From positions 1 to 64,000 of the forward strand of contig NZ_JAAGPR010000001.1 in the NCBI RefSeq assembly GCF_017104965.1: DNA of 64,000 nucleotides. The letters run 5' to 3'. Below are positions 1 to 8,138 of the stretch, piece by piece. The notes under the pieces are model-generated. The model was given only the letters and a program-made list of their open reading frames with translations, was not told the origin of the DNA and made no database searches. Source of the DNA: Paraburkholderia sp. Ac-20340 (GTDB lineage: Bacteria > Pseudomonadota > Gammaproteobacteria > Burkholderiales > Burkholderiaceae). Each line of letters opens with the position of its first letter. The stretch's first letter is position 1. Made by a program: the position numbers and the translations under genes.

Positions 1-267
1 GATATGAAAACGCCTGTCACGCGTTATCGGCCCAGTGCGCGCACATTCCCTGCGATCCTGCCGCCGATCGAATATGGGGAAAACGATGTCGTGCAACGCG
101 TCGGATGGAACGGAGAGCTACGCTTCAGGCAGCGGCGATTCAAGGTATCCAGCGCGCTGCACAATCTGCCGGTAGGCATTCGCGAACGCGCTGGAGAAGA
201 CGACTGCTATGACCTGTATTTTGCGCACCACTGCTTTGGGACTATCAATCTGAACCAGCAAACGTGA
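1..267 (+). CDS. IS481-family transposase, C-terminal fragment
   Basis: The readable part is about 87 residues and matches the C-terminal region that follows the DDE integrase core in IS481 transposases. It contains the family-typical stretch with LPPIEYG, then a basic beta-rich segment (GELRFRQRRFKV) and the ending FGTINL. The DDE catalytic core is not in the window. The apparent ATG at position 4 is internal to the full gene, because the frame stays open to the window edge. I cannot say whether the intact transposase is functional. Confidence 0.75.
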   Translation, partial: DMKTPVTRYRPSARTFPAILPPIEYGENDVVQRVGWNGELRFRQRRFKVSSALHNLPVGIRERAGEDDCYDLYFAHHCFGTINLNQQT

Positions 268-325
268 ACGGAGAATGTGTTACCCATGTCTCCGTACACC
301 TGTTACCTATGTCTCCAGTCCATAC
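1..325 (+). mobile_element. IS481-family insertion sequence, right-hand end (truncated by window edge)
   Basis: The first 267 bases encode the last part of an IS481-type transposase. They are followed by two copies of a TGTTACC(C/T)ATGTCTCC element at 278-293 and 301-316, which resembles the terminal repeats of this IS family. The exact outer boundary is uncertain because there are two candidate tips 23 bp apart. The left end lies outside the window, so completeness and target duplication cannot be judged. Confidence 0.65.
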
Positions 326-430
326 ACCGCTGCAAAGAAAAGTAGGTGCCGCCCCGCACAGGGGCGACGCTAATAGACCGACACGACCACAAGGAAATGC
401 CAACAAAAAAGCAGAAAGAAATAGAAATAA
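326..430. repeat. Dispersed Burkholderia-type intergenic repeat
   Basis: The segment beginning CAAAGAAAAGTAGGTGCC contains a hairpin with arms CGCCCC (350-355) and GGGGCG (361-366). I recall very similar sequence scattered through Paraburkholderia and Burkholderia genomes, where it is often miscalled as a small protein. The family assignment is from memory and not from a search. The rest of the gap to 587 is A-rich sequence with no gene that I can support. Confidence 0.4.
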
Positions 431-587
431 CAATCGAGCGCCCCCAAAAAAAACGCCCCAACTCCTCCCCCACAGCCCAAAAAAATATACAAACAACCAA
501 AGGTTATTTGAAAGCTGCGACCTGACCCGCTAAAGTCCCCCCCTTTCGCCGCCCAAGGCGACCGCACTCTAAAAACCGGACTCCGAC

Positions 588-1379
588 ATGCGCGCTCGCA
601 TTACCCGCCTCGCCGCCGCCCTGCTGGCCATCACTGCATCTTCGCTCGTCGCCGCAGCACAACCCACGCTGCGCATCGGCGTCGATGCGGAATCCTATCC
701 GCCGTTCTTCTCCAAAGACGCTTCGGGTAGCTGGAAAGGCTGGGAAATCGATCTGCTCAATGCTGTCTGCACGAAAATGAATGTGCATTGCCAGCTCTCA
801 GATATCGCCTGGGACGGCCTCGTCCCCTCGCTGCAAAACGGCAAGATCGACGTGATCTGGTCGTCGATGACGATCACGGGCGAGCGTCAGAAAGTGATCG
901 ACTTCACGCGTCCGTACTACGAGTCGCCCACGGTCTTCGTCGGCGCAAAGAGCGATAAGCGCAAGGTCGACTGCGCCGTGCCCGCGACGTTCAAGGGCCG
1001 CGTGATTGGCGTGGAAGCCGGTACGAACTTCTCGGCCTTCCTCGACGCGCGCTTCAAGCACGACGCGCAGATCAAGTCTTTCGACAAGTTCGACAACGCG
1101 CTCGCCGATCTGGTCGCCGGTCGTGTCGATTACGTGCAGGAAGGCAAGGGCCTCTTCACGGCGTTCCTGAATTCGCCGGACGGCAAGGACTTCGAGATCA
1201 AGGGCACCTGCAAGGATGATCCGGTACTCGGTCTGGGCGTAGGCGGCGGCGTGCGTCGCGGCGATGCGCTGCGCGCGCGTCTGTCCGATGCCATCGCCCA
1301 GGTGCAAAAGGACGGCACGTGGGACGCGATCACCGCGCGATACCCCAAGCTGCAAGGCACGATCGAAAAGAGCAACTGA
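588..1379 (+). CDS. Amino-acid ABC transporter, periplasmic substrate-binding protein
   Basis: This 263-residue protein belongs to the family 3 (SBP_bac_3) binding proteins that deliver polar amino acids to ABC importers. It opens with a signal peptide (basic MRARITR, hydrophobic core, cleavage near AAA-QP at about residue 25). The typical TLRIGVDAESYPPF strand follows, and later DVIWSSMTITGERQKVIDFTRPYY, the ligand-binding hinge signature. Length is normal. Only 4 bases separate its stop from the first permease, so the three transport genes form one operon. The substrate cannot be read from sequence. The downstream homocysteine methyltransferase suggests a sulfur amino acid or methylated derivative, which is inference. 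Confidence 0.88.
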   Translation: MRARITRLAAALLAITASSLVAAAQPTLRIGVDAESYPPFFSKDASGSWKGWEIDLLNAVCTKMNVHCQLSDIAWDGLVPSLQNGKIDVIWSSMTITGERQKVIDFTRPYYESPTVFVGAKSDKRKVDCAVPATFKGRVIGVEAGTNFSAFLDARFKHDAQIKSFDKFDNALADLVAGRVDYVQEGKGLFTAFLNSPDGKDFEIKGTCKDDPVLGLGVGGGVRRGDALRARLSDAIAQVQKDGTWDAITARYPKLQGTIEKSN

Positions 1380-1383
1380 TTCC

Positions 1384-2118
1384 GTGCTGATCGATACCTC
1401 CGTCTTCGCGCTGCTGTCGTTCGGTAACGGCGGTTATGGCCGCGAGTTCGCCGCGGCCTTCGCGCAGACGGTCGCGGTCGCGGCCGGTTCATTTGCTGTC
1501 GGCACGTTGGCGGGTTTCGCGGGCAGCGGCGCCAAGCTCTCGCGCCATGCGCCGCTGCGCGTGCTGGGCCGCAGTTACACGACCGTCGTGCGCGCGCTGC
1601 CCGAATTGCTTTGCCTGCTGATCGCGTTCTATGCGCTCGCGCCCGCGCTGGAAAGTGCGCTGCACGCCGCGCATCTGGTGTCGCCTGCGTTCGCGTTCGA
1701 TCCGCTCGCGGTGGCGATCTGTTCGCTCGGCTTCATTCAGGGCGCGTATCTCACCGATATCTTTCGCGGCGCGTTGATCGCCGTGCCGGCGGGCCAGGTC
1801 GAGGCCGCGCTTGCGTTCGGCATGACGCGCGCCCAGGTATTCCGGCGCGTGCGTTTGCCGCTTGCCTTGCGGCTTGCGTTGCCGGGCGTGAGCAATGTCT
1901 GGCTCAACGCGACCAAGGATGCGTCCTATATCAGCGTGCTCGGTTCGTTTTCCGATCTGCTCAAGACGAGCCAGCTCGCGGCTGGCGCGACGCGTCATTA
2001 TCTGTTCTTTCATCTCGTCACCGCTGCGCTCTTTCTTGCGCTGAGCATCGGCTCGATGGCCGTGTTCGGCACGCTGCAAAAGCGCGTGAATCGCGGTGTG
2101 CGGCTGGCTTCGCTCTGA
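1384..2118 (+). CDS. Amino-acid ABC transporter permease (first subunit)
   Basis: This 244-residue inner-membrane protein is a HisM/HisQ-type permease. It has about five hydrophobic segments and the EAA loop that contacts the ATPase (EAALAFGMTRAQVFRRVRLPLALRLALPG). I chose the GTG at 1384, four bases after the upstream stop, because the in-frame ATG at 1264 would overlap the binding-protein gene by more than 100 bases. The stop overlaps the next start (TGATG), indicating translational coupling. With the next gene it should form the heterodimeric channel. No ATPase of the polar amino acid type lies in this operon. Confidence 0.85.
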   Translation: MLIDTSVFALLSFGNGGYGREFAAAFAQTVAVAAGSFAVGTLAGFAGSGAKLSRHAPLRVLGRSYTTVVRALPELLCLLIAFYALAPALESALHAAHLVSPAFAFDPLAVAICSLGFIQGAYLTDIFRGALIAVPAGQVEAALAFGMTRAQVFRRVRLPLALRLALPGVSNVWLNATKDASYISVLGSFSDLLKTSQLAAGATRHYLFFHLVTAALFLALSIGSMAVFGTLQKRVNRGVRLASL

Positions 2119-2885
2119 TGTTCTCGTTTGCGTTCCTCACCGGCACCGTGCTGCCGAAACTCATCGAGGCCGTGCCCACCACGCTCTCGCTGACCTTTAT
2201 TTCCGGCGCAGCGAGTCTCGTGATTGGCGTGCCGCTCGCGCTGGCCGCCGGTGCGCGTAGCTTCGCATGGCGTTGGCCCGCACGCGGCTGGATCACGCTG
2301 ATTCGCGGCACGCCGCTGCTCGTGCAGATCTATCTGCTTTACTACGGCTTCGGCCAGATTCTGCCGCGCGAGTGGATGCGCGATAGCTGGGCTTCGCCGT
2401 TTCTGCGCGATGCGTACTGGTACGCGATCGTTGCGCTCGCAATCAACGAGAGCGCCTATGTGGCGACGATTCTGCGCGGCGCGATTGCGGGCGTGCCCGC
2501 GGGCGAGGTGGAAGCGGGCTACGCATTCGGTATGTCGCGCTGGCGTGTGCTGCGCAGCATCGTCGGGCCGCGTGCATTGCGGCTCGCGCTGCCTGCTTTG
2601 ATCGGCGAAACCATCCTGCTGATGAAATCCACCGTGCTGGCCTCCACGATTACCGTGTTCGATGTGCTCGGCACCGCAAATACGCTGCGTTTCGAGACCT
2701 TCCGCGTTTATGAACCGCTGGCGGGCGCGGCCATCGTGTATGTCGCGCTAGTCGTGGCGCTCACCTGGCCTGCTGCGCTGCTGGAAAAGCGCCTCAATCG
2801 CTATCTCGTGCGCGAAACGCCGCATAGCAAGGGCAATGCGGCACGAAGCGGCGCGCGCGTCGAAACGATTGGCGCATTGCGCTGA
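2118..2885 (+). CDS. Amino-acid ABC transporter permease (second subunit)
   Basis: This 255-residue permease pairs with the preceding gene. It has the N-terminal TTLSLTFISG segment usual for HisQ/GlnP relatives, several membrane spans, and an EAA loop (EAGYAFGMSRWRVLRSIVGPRALRLALPAL). The ATG at 2118 overlaps the upstream stop by one base. A longer open frame upstream is only a shadow of the first permease. The C-terminal tail after the last span is hydrophilic and rich in Arg and Ala. The next gene starts 55 bases downstream, so cotranscription is likely. Confidence 0.85.
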   Translation: MFSFAFLTGTVLPKLIEAVPTTLSLTFISGAASLVIGVPLALAAGARSFAWRWPARGWITLIRGTPLLVQIYLLYYGFGQILPREWMRDSWASPFLRDAYWYAIVALAINESAYVATILRGAIAGVPAGEVEAGYAFGMSRWRVLRSIVGPRALRLALPALIGETILLMKSTVLASTITVFDVLGTANTLRFETFRVYEPLAGAAIVYVALVVALTWPAALLEKRLNRYLVRETPHSKGNAARSGARVETIGALR

Positions 2886-2940
2886 GCGATTCGCCGAGCC
2901 ATTCGCGCGCCGCAACCCCGACAACTTTCAGGCTACAACA

Positions 2941-3870
2941 ATGATCCGAATTCTCGATGGCGGCATGGGCCGCGAACTTCTGCGCATGGGCGCGCCGTTC
3001 AAACAGCCGGAATGGTCGGCGCTTGCGCTGATCGAAGCGCCCGAGTATGTGCGCGCGGCCCACGATGCCTTCGTGCGCGCCGGTGCCGATGTCGTGACGA
3101 CGAATTCCTATGCGGTCGTGCCGTTTCATATCGGCGAGGAGCGTTTCGCGCAGCAAGGCGTCGCGCTTGCGGATCGCGCGGGCCGTCTCGCGCGTGAAGC
3201 GGCCGCTGCGGCAGGCGAGGCGCGTGCCGTGAAGGTGGCGGGTTCGCTGCCGCCGGTGTTCGGTTCGTATCGGCCGGATCTGTTCGATGCCGAAAAAGCC
3301 GCGCCCTTGCTCGATGCGCTCGTGCAGGGTCTCACGCCGCACGTCGATCTGTGGCTCGGCGAAACGCTGAGTTCGATCGATGAAGCGCGCGCCGCCCGCC
3401 GTGCGCTGGGCGACGATGTGCGTCCGCTGTGGCTGTCGTTCACGCTCGACGACAGCGGCGATGTGCAGGCAATCGTCGAAGGCCGCGAGCGGGCGCGGCT
3501 GCGTTCGGGCGAAACGGTGGAAGCCGCCGTCGAGGCGGCGCTGGAACTGGGCGCGCAGGCGTTCCTGTTCAACTGCAGCCAGGCGGAGATCATGCGCGCG
3601 GCGGTGGTGGAAGCGCGCGACGTGCGCGAGCGCAACGGCGCCGCGCTGGAACTGGGCGTGTACGCGAACGCATTCGAACCGGAGCGCGAATCGATGGCCG
3701 CGAACGACGGCTTGAGCAAGCTGCGCGCCGATCTCGAACCGCAAGGCTATGCGGAATTCGCGCGTTCGTGGGCGCAGGCCGGGGCGTCGCTGATCGGCGG
3801 TTGCTGCGGTATCGGCCCGGAGCATATCGAAAGGCTGGCAAGCGTGGTGCGCGACGGCGCCATGGCATAA
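2941..3870 (+). CDS. Homocysteine S-methyltransferase family protein
   Basis: This 309-residue protein has the fold of zinc-dependent homocysteine methyltransferases (MmuM type). It starts with ILDGGMGREL and shows the VTTNSYAV strand. The expected zinc-binding cysteines are present, one in LFNCSQAE and a pair in GGCCGIGPEHI near the C terminus. MmuM enzymes move a methyl group from S-methylmethionine to homocysteine to make methionine. Length is close to E. coli MmuM. I placed the start at 2941, where homology begins; upstream in-frame codons would add an unrelated tail. Its position behind an amino-acid importer suggests uptake and demethylation of a methylated sulfur compound, which is inference. 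Some family members act on other methyl donors. Confidence 0.82.
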   Translation: MIRILDGGMGRELLRMGAPFKQPEWSALALIEAPEYVRAAHDAFVRAGADVVTTNSYAVVPFHIGEERFAQQGVALADRAGRLAREAAAAAGEARAVKVAGSLPPVFGSYRPDLFDAEKAAPLLDALVQGLTPHVDLWLGETLSSIDEARAARRALGDDVRPLWLSFTLDDSGDVQAIVEGRERARLRSGETVEAAVEAALELGAQAFLFNCSQAEIMRAAVVEARDVRERNGAALELGVYANAFEPERESMAANDGLSKLRADLEPQGYAEFARSWAQAGASLIGGCCGIGPEHIERLASVVRDGAMA

Positions 3871-4023
3871 CGTACGTTGGAGCACGCTGGCGCTCAACCC
3901 CCGTACACGTCCCGGATTTGCATGGCAGAATCGGCAGGCAGCCGATAAGACATCTAAAACATGCATTGCGGTTAGCGCCACCCAGGCAGAAAGACGTGGC
4001 GCGTCAAACGGGGGACGTCAGCC

Positions 4024-4827
4024 ATGACAACGATAACGTTCGAAGAGTGCATCACGGGCACGTGGCGCGATTCAATCAGAATGGTCCGGCAGCGGCCATT
4101 GTTGATCGCCGCCACGACCGTGGCGATTTACTTTGTGCAATTCATGCAAAGCAAATTGCATCACGCGCCCAGACGACATTCCTTGTTGATACCGCTGCTC
4201 ATCCTGGGCCTGTATCTTCTCAAGCTATTGGTCATGAACGTATTGGCCGTGCAGGCAATACGTTACGTGGTGCTGGGCGAATCTCATACCGGACTGCCCT
4301 TGGGCCGGAATCTCTGGCGTTATTACGGCGTCTCGCTCGGCTTTTTTCTCGCGTATTTTCTGAGTATCCTGCTCGGTCCGCTGATTGCCATACTGATCCT
4401 GCGTTTCATCGGCATTCACGGCCACGGGCGCGCGCTTTCCATGACGCTGGTTTTTGCGGCGCTCATGCTGGCGGTCTGGATCAATTTACGGTGTAGCCTG
4501 GTGGGTTGCCACGTTGCGCTTGGGCGGCCGCTGAATCTGCGCGCGGCATGGCGCGACTCGCGTGGCAACGTCCGGCGCATCGTGGGTTTTCATTGCGTGC
4601 TTGCGCTTTCGTTATGCGCAATCCTCTTACCGACCGCTCTGGTCGGTGCGGTGGCGAACTGGGTGCTGGGCGAAAGCGGGCACAGTCCCGTGTTCAGACT
4701 CGTCGAGTCAGTGGCCTTCGGGCCGATGCTGATCGTAGCGGGAGCGGGCAGCGCGTGGCTTTACCGCCGCTTCGCGCGTTCATTGCTGGAATCGCCCGGC
4801 GCGCCTTCGGCGCAATCGCCGGGCTGA
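4024..4827 (+). CDS. Predicted multi-pass membrane protein of unknown function
   Basis: I do not recognise this 267-residue protein. It starts with a soluble stretch (TFEECITGTWRDSIRMVRQRP) followed by about six hydrophobic segments, with a His/Arg-rich loop near residues 48-56 and a Pro/Ser-rich C terminus. A GGGGGAC ribosome-binding site precedes the ATG at 4024. It stands alone on the plus strand, with 153 bases upstream and 167 bases downstream to the sulfate-ester cluster. The layout resembles uncharacterised DUF-type membrane proteins of Burkholderiales. No catalytic motif is visible. Confidence 0.65.
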   Translation: MTTITFEECITGTWRDSIRMVRQRPLLIAATTVAIYFVQFMQSKLHHAPRRHSLLIPLLILGLYLLKLLVMNVLAVQAIRYVVLGESHTGLPLGRNLWRYYGVSLGFFLAYFLSILLGPLIAILILRFIGIHGHGRALSMTLVFAALMLAVWINLRCSLVGCHVALGRPLNLRAAWRDSRGNVRRIVGFHCVLALSLCAILLPTALVGAVANWVLGESGHSPVFRLVESVAFGPMLIVAGAGSAWLYRRFARSLLESPGAPSAQSPG

Positions 4828-4994
4828 TCGCTGCGCCATTCCTTGCCAAAGCCTTTCACTCACTCTATCGATCAAGCCGTATTCAGGAATATCGATAGCG
4901 CCAAATCGCCGGGTAATCTGACCACTCTTTGACAGACAACCCGGCCGGGCCTTTTTGATAATGGACGCCTCAGGCTCCCACAATCAGGCTCAGC

Positions 4995-5816
4995 ATGAAC
5001 GCTCCCACAACGGCGCCGTATCGCAGCGGCGCGCCTGCCTCACACGCTCAATCCACGGCTTTCGTGCGGCTGCACGGCGTCAGCAAGCGCTTTCAGGTTG
5101 GCGGGCAGCCGCGCGCGATTCTCGCCGATCTCGACCTCGATATTCGCCGACAGGAATTCATTGCGATTCTCGGCGAAAGCGGCTGCGGTAAATCCACTTT
5201 GCTGCGTCTGCTGTGCGGGCTCGACGCGGCTTATGACGGGCAGATTCTCGTCGATGGCGTGGCGCCGAAAATCGGCAACGACGAAGCGGGCGTGGTGTTT
5301 CAGGACCCGCGTCTCTTTCCCTGGCTCACCGTCACGCAGAACATCGCGCTCGGGCTCGCGCGTTTTCAGCTCGATCGCGCCGAGGTGCAGCAGCGCGTGA
5401 ACGAACATATCGCGCTGGTGGGGCTCGCGGGCTTCGAGCAGGCGCTGCCGCATCAGCTTTCGGGCGGCATGGCGCAGCGCGTGGCGCTGGCGCGCGCGAT
5501 CGTTGCGCGGCCTGCGTTCCTGCTGCTCGACGAACCGTTCAGCGCACTCGATGCGCTCACACGCTCGCAGATGCACGATCAACTGCTGCGCATTCGCGCA
5601 GCCGCCGACCTGACGATGCTGCTAGTCACGCACGATGTTGAAGAAGCGGTCTATCTGGCCGATCGCGTGGTCGTCATGGCGCCGCGCCCCGGCCCGTTGC
5701 GCGCGACGGTGGAGATTGGCTTGCCGTATCCGCGCCATCGCGCCGAAACCGCATTCCAGCAGCAGCGCGAGCGCCTGCACGCGCTGCTGGGTCACGGCGC
5801 TCATTCGCATAGCTGA
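4995..5816 (+). CDS. atsC: Sulfate-ester ABC transporter ATP-binding protein (AtsC-like)
   Basis: This 273-residue ATPase belongs to the nitrate/sulfonate/taurine importer group. Walker A is GESGCGKST (residues 60-68), the signature is LSGGMAQRV (155 onward), and Walker B is LLLDEP (about 176-181), with a switch histidine in VTHDVEE. The N-terminal 25 residues are a disordered Ala/Thr-rich tail. It should power the AtsB permease encoded at 10538. Context (alkylsulfatase, binding protein, TonB receptor, fused permease, arylsulfatase) points to sulfate esters and not taurine or nitrate, although SsuB, TauB and AtsC cannot be separated on sequence alone. It is 183 bases from atsK, so the two may be transcribed separately. 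Confidence 0.8.
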   Translation: MNAPTTAPYRSGAPASHAQSTAFVRLHGVSKRFQVGGQPRAILADLDLDIRRQEFIAILGESGCGKSTLLRLLCGLDAAYDGQILVDGVAPKIGNDEAGVVFQDPRLFPWLTVTQNIALGLARFQLDRAEVQQRVNEHIALVGLAGFEQALPHQLSGGMAQRVALARAIVARPAFLLLDEPFSALDALTRSQMHDQLLRIRAAADLTMLLVTHDVEEAVYLADRVVVMAPRPGPLRATVEIGLPYPRHRAETAFQQQRERLHALLGHGAHSHS

Positions 5817-5830
5817 ATGTGTGCTTTGGA

Positions 5831-5848
5831 CTGTCAAGGCATAGACAG
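5831..5848. promoter_or_regulatory. Candidate operator upstream of atsK
   Basis: An inverted repeat CTGTC-N8-GACAG lies in the 183-base gap between atsC and atsK. Such a site could be recognised by a sulfur-status regulator, but no known consensus is matched. Spacing rules out a standard LexA box, which needs CTGT-N8-ACAG, whereas here CTGT and ACAG are ten bases apart. Confidence 0.2.
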
Positions 5849-5999
5849 ATATTCAAACGATGTCCCGGTAGCATGGTTGTAACGATTGCGGCGCATTGAA
5901 GAAGCCACGATCTGAATGACGCGGAAACGCGCACGATCTCAAGCCGGCGCTTTCCATATTGATTCATAAGGATTCCTTTTATTTTCAGGCGGAAAAATC

Positions 6000-6944
6000 A
6001 TGTCGAAACTGAACGTAGTGGAAAGCGGCGAACTGTCCATTCATCCGGTCACGGGCCGTATCGGCGCGGAGATTCGCGGTGTACGCCTCTCGGGCGATCT
6101 GCAACCGGCGGCGCTGGAAGCCATCAACGCGGCCCTGTTGCGGCATAAAGTGATTTTCTTTCGCGATCAGACGCATTTGACGGATCAGGAGCAGGAGTCG
6201 TTCGCGAAGCTGCTGGGCGATCCGGTCGCGCATCCCACGGTGCCGGTGCGCGAAGGCACCGAATATCTGCTCGAACTCGATTCGCTGCACGGCGGCCGCG
6301 CCAATTCGTGGCACACGGACGTCACGTTCGTCGATGCCTACCCGAAGGCGTCGATCCTGCGCGGCGTGACCAATCCCGAGGTGGGCGGCGATACCGTCTG
6401 GGCCAACACGGCCACGGCATACGACGATCTGCCGGACACGCTCAAGACGCTGGCCGAGCAACTCTGGGCCGTGCATAGCAACGATTACGACTACGCGGCC
6501 GCCGCCAGTTACTCGCGCAATACGCTGAGCGAACAGGCGAAGGCGGCTTACGAGCGTTATCGCGAAGTGTTCGTTTCCACGCGCTACGAAACCGAGCATC
6601 CGCTGGTGCGCGTGCATCCCGAAAGCGGCGAGAAAACGCTCGTGCTGGGCCACTTCTTCAAGCACTTCATCGGCCTGCCTGGGTCGGCATCGAATCATCT
6701 GTTCGAAGTGTTCCAGGGCTATATCACGCGCCTCGAAAACATCGTGCGCTGGCGCTGGCAGGCGGGCGATGTGGCGATCTGGGACAACCGCGCGACGCAG
6801 CACTATGCCGTCAACGATTACGGCGATGCACGCCGCGTGGTGCGGCGCGTGACGCTGGCGGGCGAAGTGCCCGTGAGCGTGGATGGCCGCTCGAGCGTGA
6901 CGCGCCGCGTCGAAAAGAATCCGAAGCTCGCCGCCGCGGCTTGA
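6000..6944 (+). CDS. atsK: Alkylsulfatase, Fe(II)/2-oxoglutarate-dependent dioxygenase
   Basis: This 314-residue enzyme is a TauD-family dioxygenase that oxidatively cleaves alkyl sulfate esters to aldehyde and sulfate, using 2-oxoglutarate and Fe(II). The iron triad is visible: His105 and Asp107 in SWHTD, and His268 in RATQHYAV. The oxoglutarate-binding arginine follows in the RRVVRRVTL segment. From memory it resembles AtsK of Pseudomonas putida throughout, including HKVIFFR, PVAHPTVPV and AYPKASILR, so I prefer this over TauD. An AGGCGG ribosome-binding site precedes the ATG. It sits between the transporter ATPase and binding protein and acts in the cytoplasm to release sulfate from imported esters. 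Confidence 0.85.
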   Translation: MSKLNVVESGELSIHPVTGRIGAEIRGVRLSGDLQPAALEAINAALLRHKVIFFRDQTHLTDQEQESFAKLLGDPVAHPTVPVREGTEYLLELDSLHGGRANSWHTDVTFVDAYPKASILRGVTNPEVGGDTVWANTATAYDDLPDTLKTLAEQLWAVHSNDYDYAAAASYSRNTLSEQAKAAYERYREVFVSTRYETEHPLVRVHPESGEKTLVLGHFFKHFIGLPGSASNHLFEVFQGYITRLENIVRWRWQAGDVAIWDNRATQHYAVNDYGDARRVVRRVTLAGEVPVSVDGRSSVTRRVEKNPKLAAAA

Positions 6945-7017
6945 TGAAGAACGGCATGCCGTCGCGATTCGGCGTGGCGGCATGCGCATAAAAAGTGCTT
7001 ATTTGCAGGGGGTTCCC

Positions 7018-8121
7018 GTGGCACGTCGATTTTTCGCACACCGCTTTTTCAAGTTTGTTAATGCCGTCTCTGTCGTCGCGTGTGCGCTGCTGGCACTGGT
7101 CTCGCCCACGGCTCATGCACAGAACGTGATCCGTATTGCAGTGCCCTATATCGGCGCTGCTTCGAAGCCTGCGGGCGGCGGTGTGGTCGACGTGCTTTAC
7201 GCAAACCAGGCGCTGGAAAAAGCCTTCCTGAAAGACGGCGTGAAGATTCAATGGACTTTCTTCAAAGGCGCAGGGCCGGCCATCAACGAAGCCTTCGCGA
7301 ATCATCAGGTCGATCTGGCGTTTCTGGGCGATCTCGCGGGCATCATCGGCCGCGCGAATGGACTCGATACGCGGCTGATCGCAGCGCTCGCGCGCGATAT
7401 CAACGGTTATCTGGCGGTGCAGCCGGGGCAGGGCATCAAGGATCTCAAGGACCTCAAAGGCAAGCAGATCGCACTCTTTCGCGGCACGGCGCTGCAACTC
7501 TCGTTCGACAGCGTGTTGCGTAGCGAAGGCCTGACCGAGCGCGATTTCCGCATCGTCAATCTCGATCTCAATGGCGCGGCGGCGGCCATTGCTGCGCATC
7601 GTATCGATGCCGTCTGGGGGCCGTCGTCGCTATTCATTCTCAAGGACAAAGGGCTGGTCGAGATTCCGGTGAGCACGCGTGGCCGCGATGGCGTCGGTAC
7701 ATTCAAGGCGGGTCTGGTGGCGTCGAACGATTTTCTGCGTGCGCATCCCGAGTGGGCGCAGAAGGTCGTGACCAACGTGCTCGCGGCATCGGACTGGGTG
7801 TCGGATCGCAAGAATCTGGATGCGTATCTGCAACTCGAACAGACCCGTGCGGGCACGCCGGTTTCGGTCTGGCGCAACGAGATTGGCGATAGCGATCCGG
7901 CCACGTTTTTCTCGCCGCTGCTCGATCCGTACTTCGTCAACGCATTCAAGCGCGATGTCGATACCGCGAAGCAGCTTGGCATGATCCGCCAGAGCTTCGA
8001 TGTCGATCAGTGGGTTGACGCGAGGTATCTGAATCAGGCGCTTGCGCAAACGAAGCTCGGCTCGCGCTGGCAACCTTATCGCACCTTCGGCGAAGTCGAA
8101 AAAACGGCAAAAGCGAATTAA
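7018..8121 (+). CDS. atsR: Sulfate-ester ABC transporter substrate-binding protein (AtsR-like)
   Basis: This 367-residue periplasmic protein belongs to the SsuA/TauA/NMT1 binding-protein group. I chose GTG at 7018 because AGGGGG sits at 7007-7012 with good spacing, and this gives a clean signal peptide: basic N terminus, hydrophobic VVACALLALV, cleavage after AHA before QNVIRIAV. The ATG at 6982 would add 12 residues without a good ribosome-binding site. Internal motifs include NHQVDLAFLGD and LKGKQIALFRGTALQ, typical of the family. It lies between atsK and the TonB receptor and should deliver organosulfate ligands to AtsB/AtsC. The ligand class is inferred from context. Confidence 0.8.
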   Translation: MARRFFAHRFFKFVNAVSVVACALLALVSPTAHAQNVIRIAVPYIGAASKPAGGGVVDVLYANQALEKAFLKDGVKIQWTFFKGAGPAINEAFANHQVDLAFLGDLAGIIGRANGLDTRLIAALARDINGYLAVQPGQGIKDLKDLKGKQIALFRGTALQLSFDSVLRSEGLTERDFRIVNLDLNGAAAAIAAHRIDAVWGPSSLFILKDKGLVEIPVSTRGRDGVGTFKAGLVASNDFLRAHPEWAQKVVTNVLAASDWVSDRKNLDAYLQLEQTRAGTPVSVWRNEIGDSDPATFFSPLLDPYFVNAFKRDVDTAKQLGMIRQSFDVDQWVDARYLNQALAQTKLGSRWQPYRTFGEVEKTAKAN

Positions 8122-8138
8122 AAGGCACCTATAACAAC

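Noticed and set aside
264..533. Open frames over the IS end and A-rich repeat
   Set aside because: They match the pattern of spurious proteins called over a dispersed intergenic repeat and include the IS terminal sequence.
798..1355. Long antisense open frames opposite the amino-acid binding protein and many other genes
   Set aside because: These are frame shadows produced by high GC; their translations are Arg/His-rich and lack domain features.
5831..5848. LexA box upstream of atsK
   Set aside because: CTGT and ACAG are separated by ten bases and not eight, and no SOS gene is nearby. It is kept only as a generic inverted repeat.
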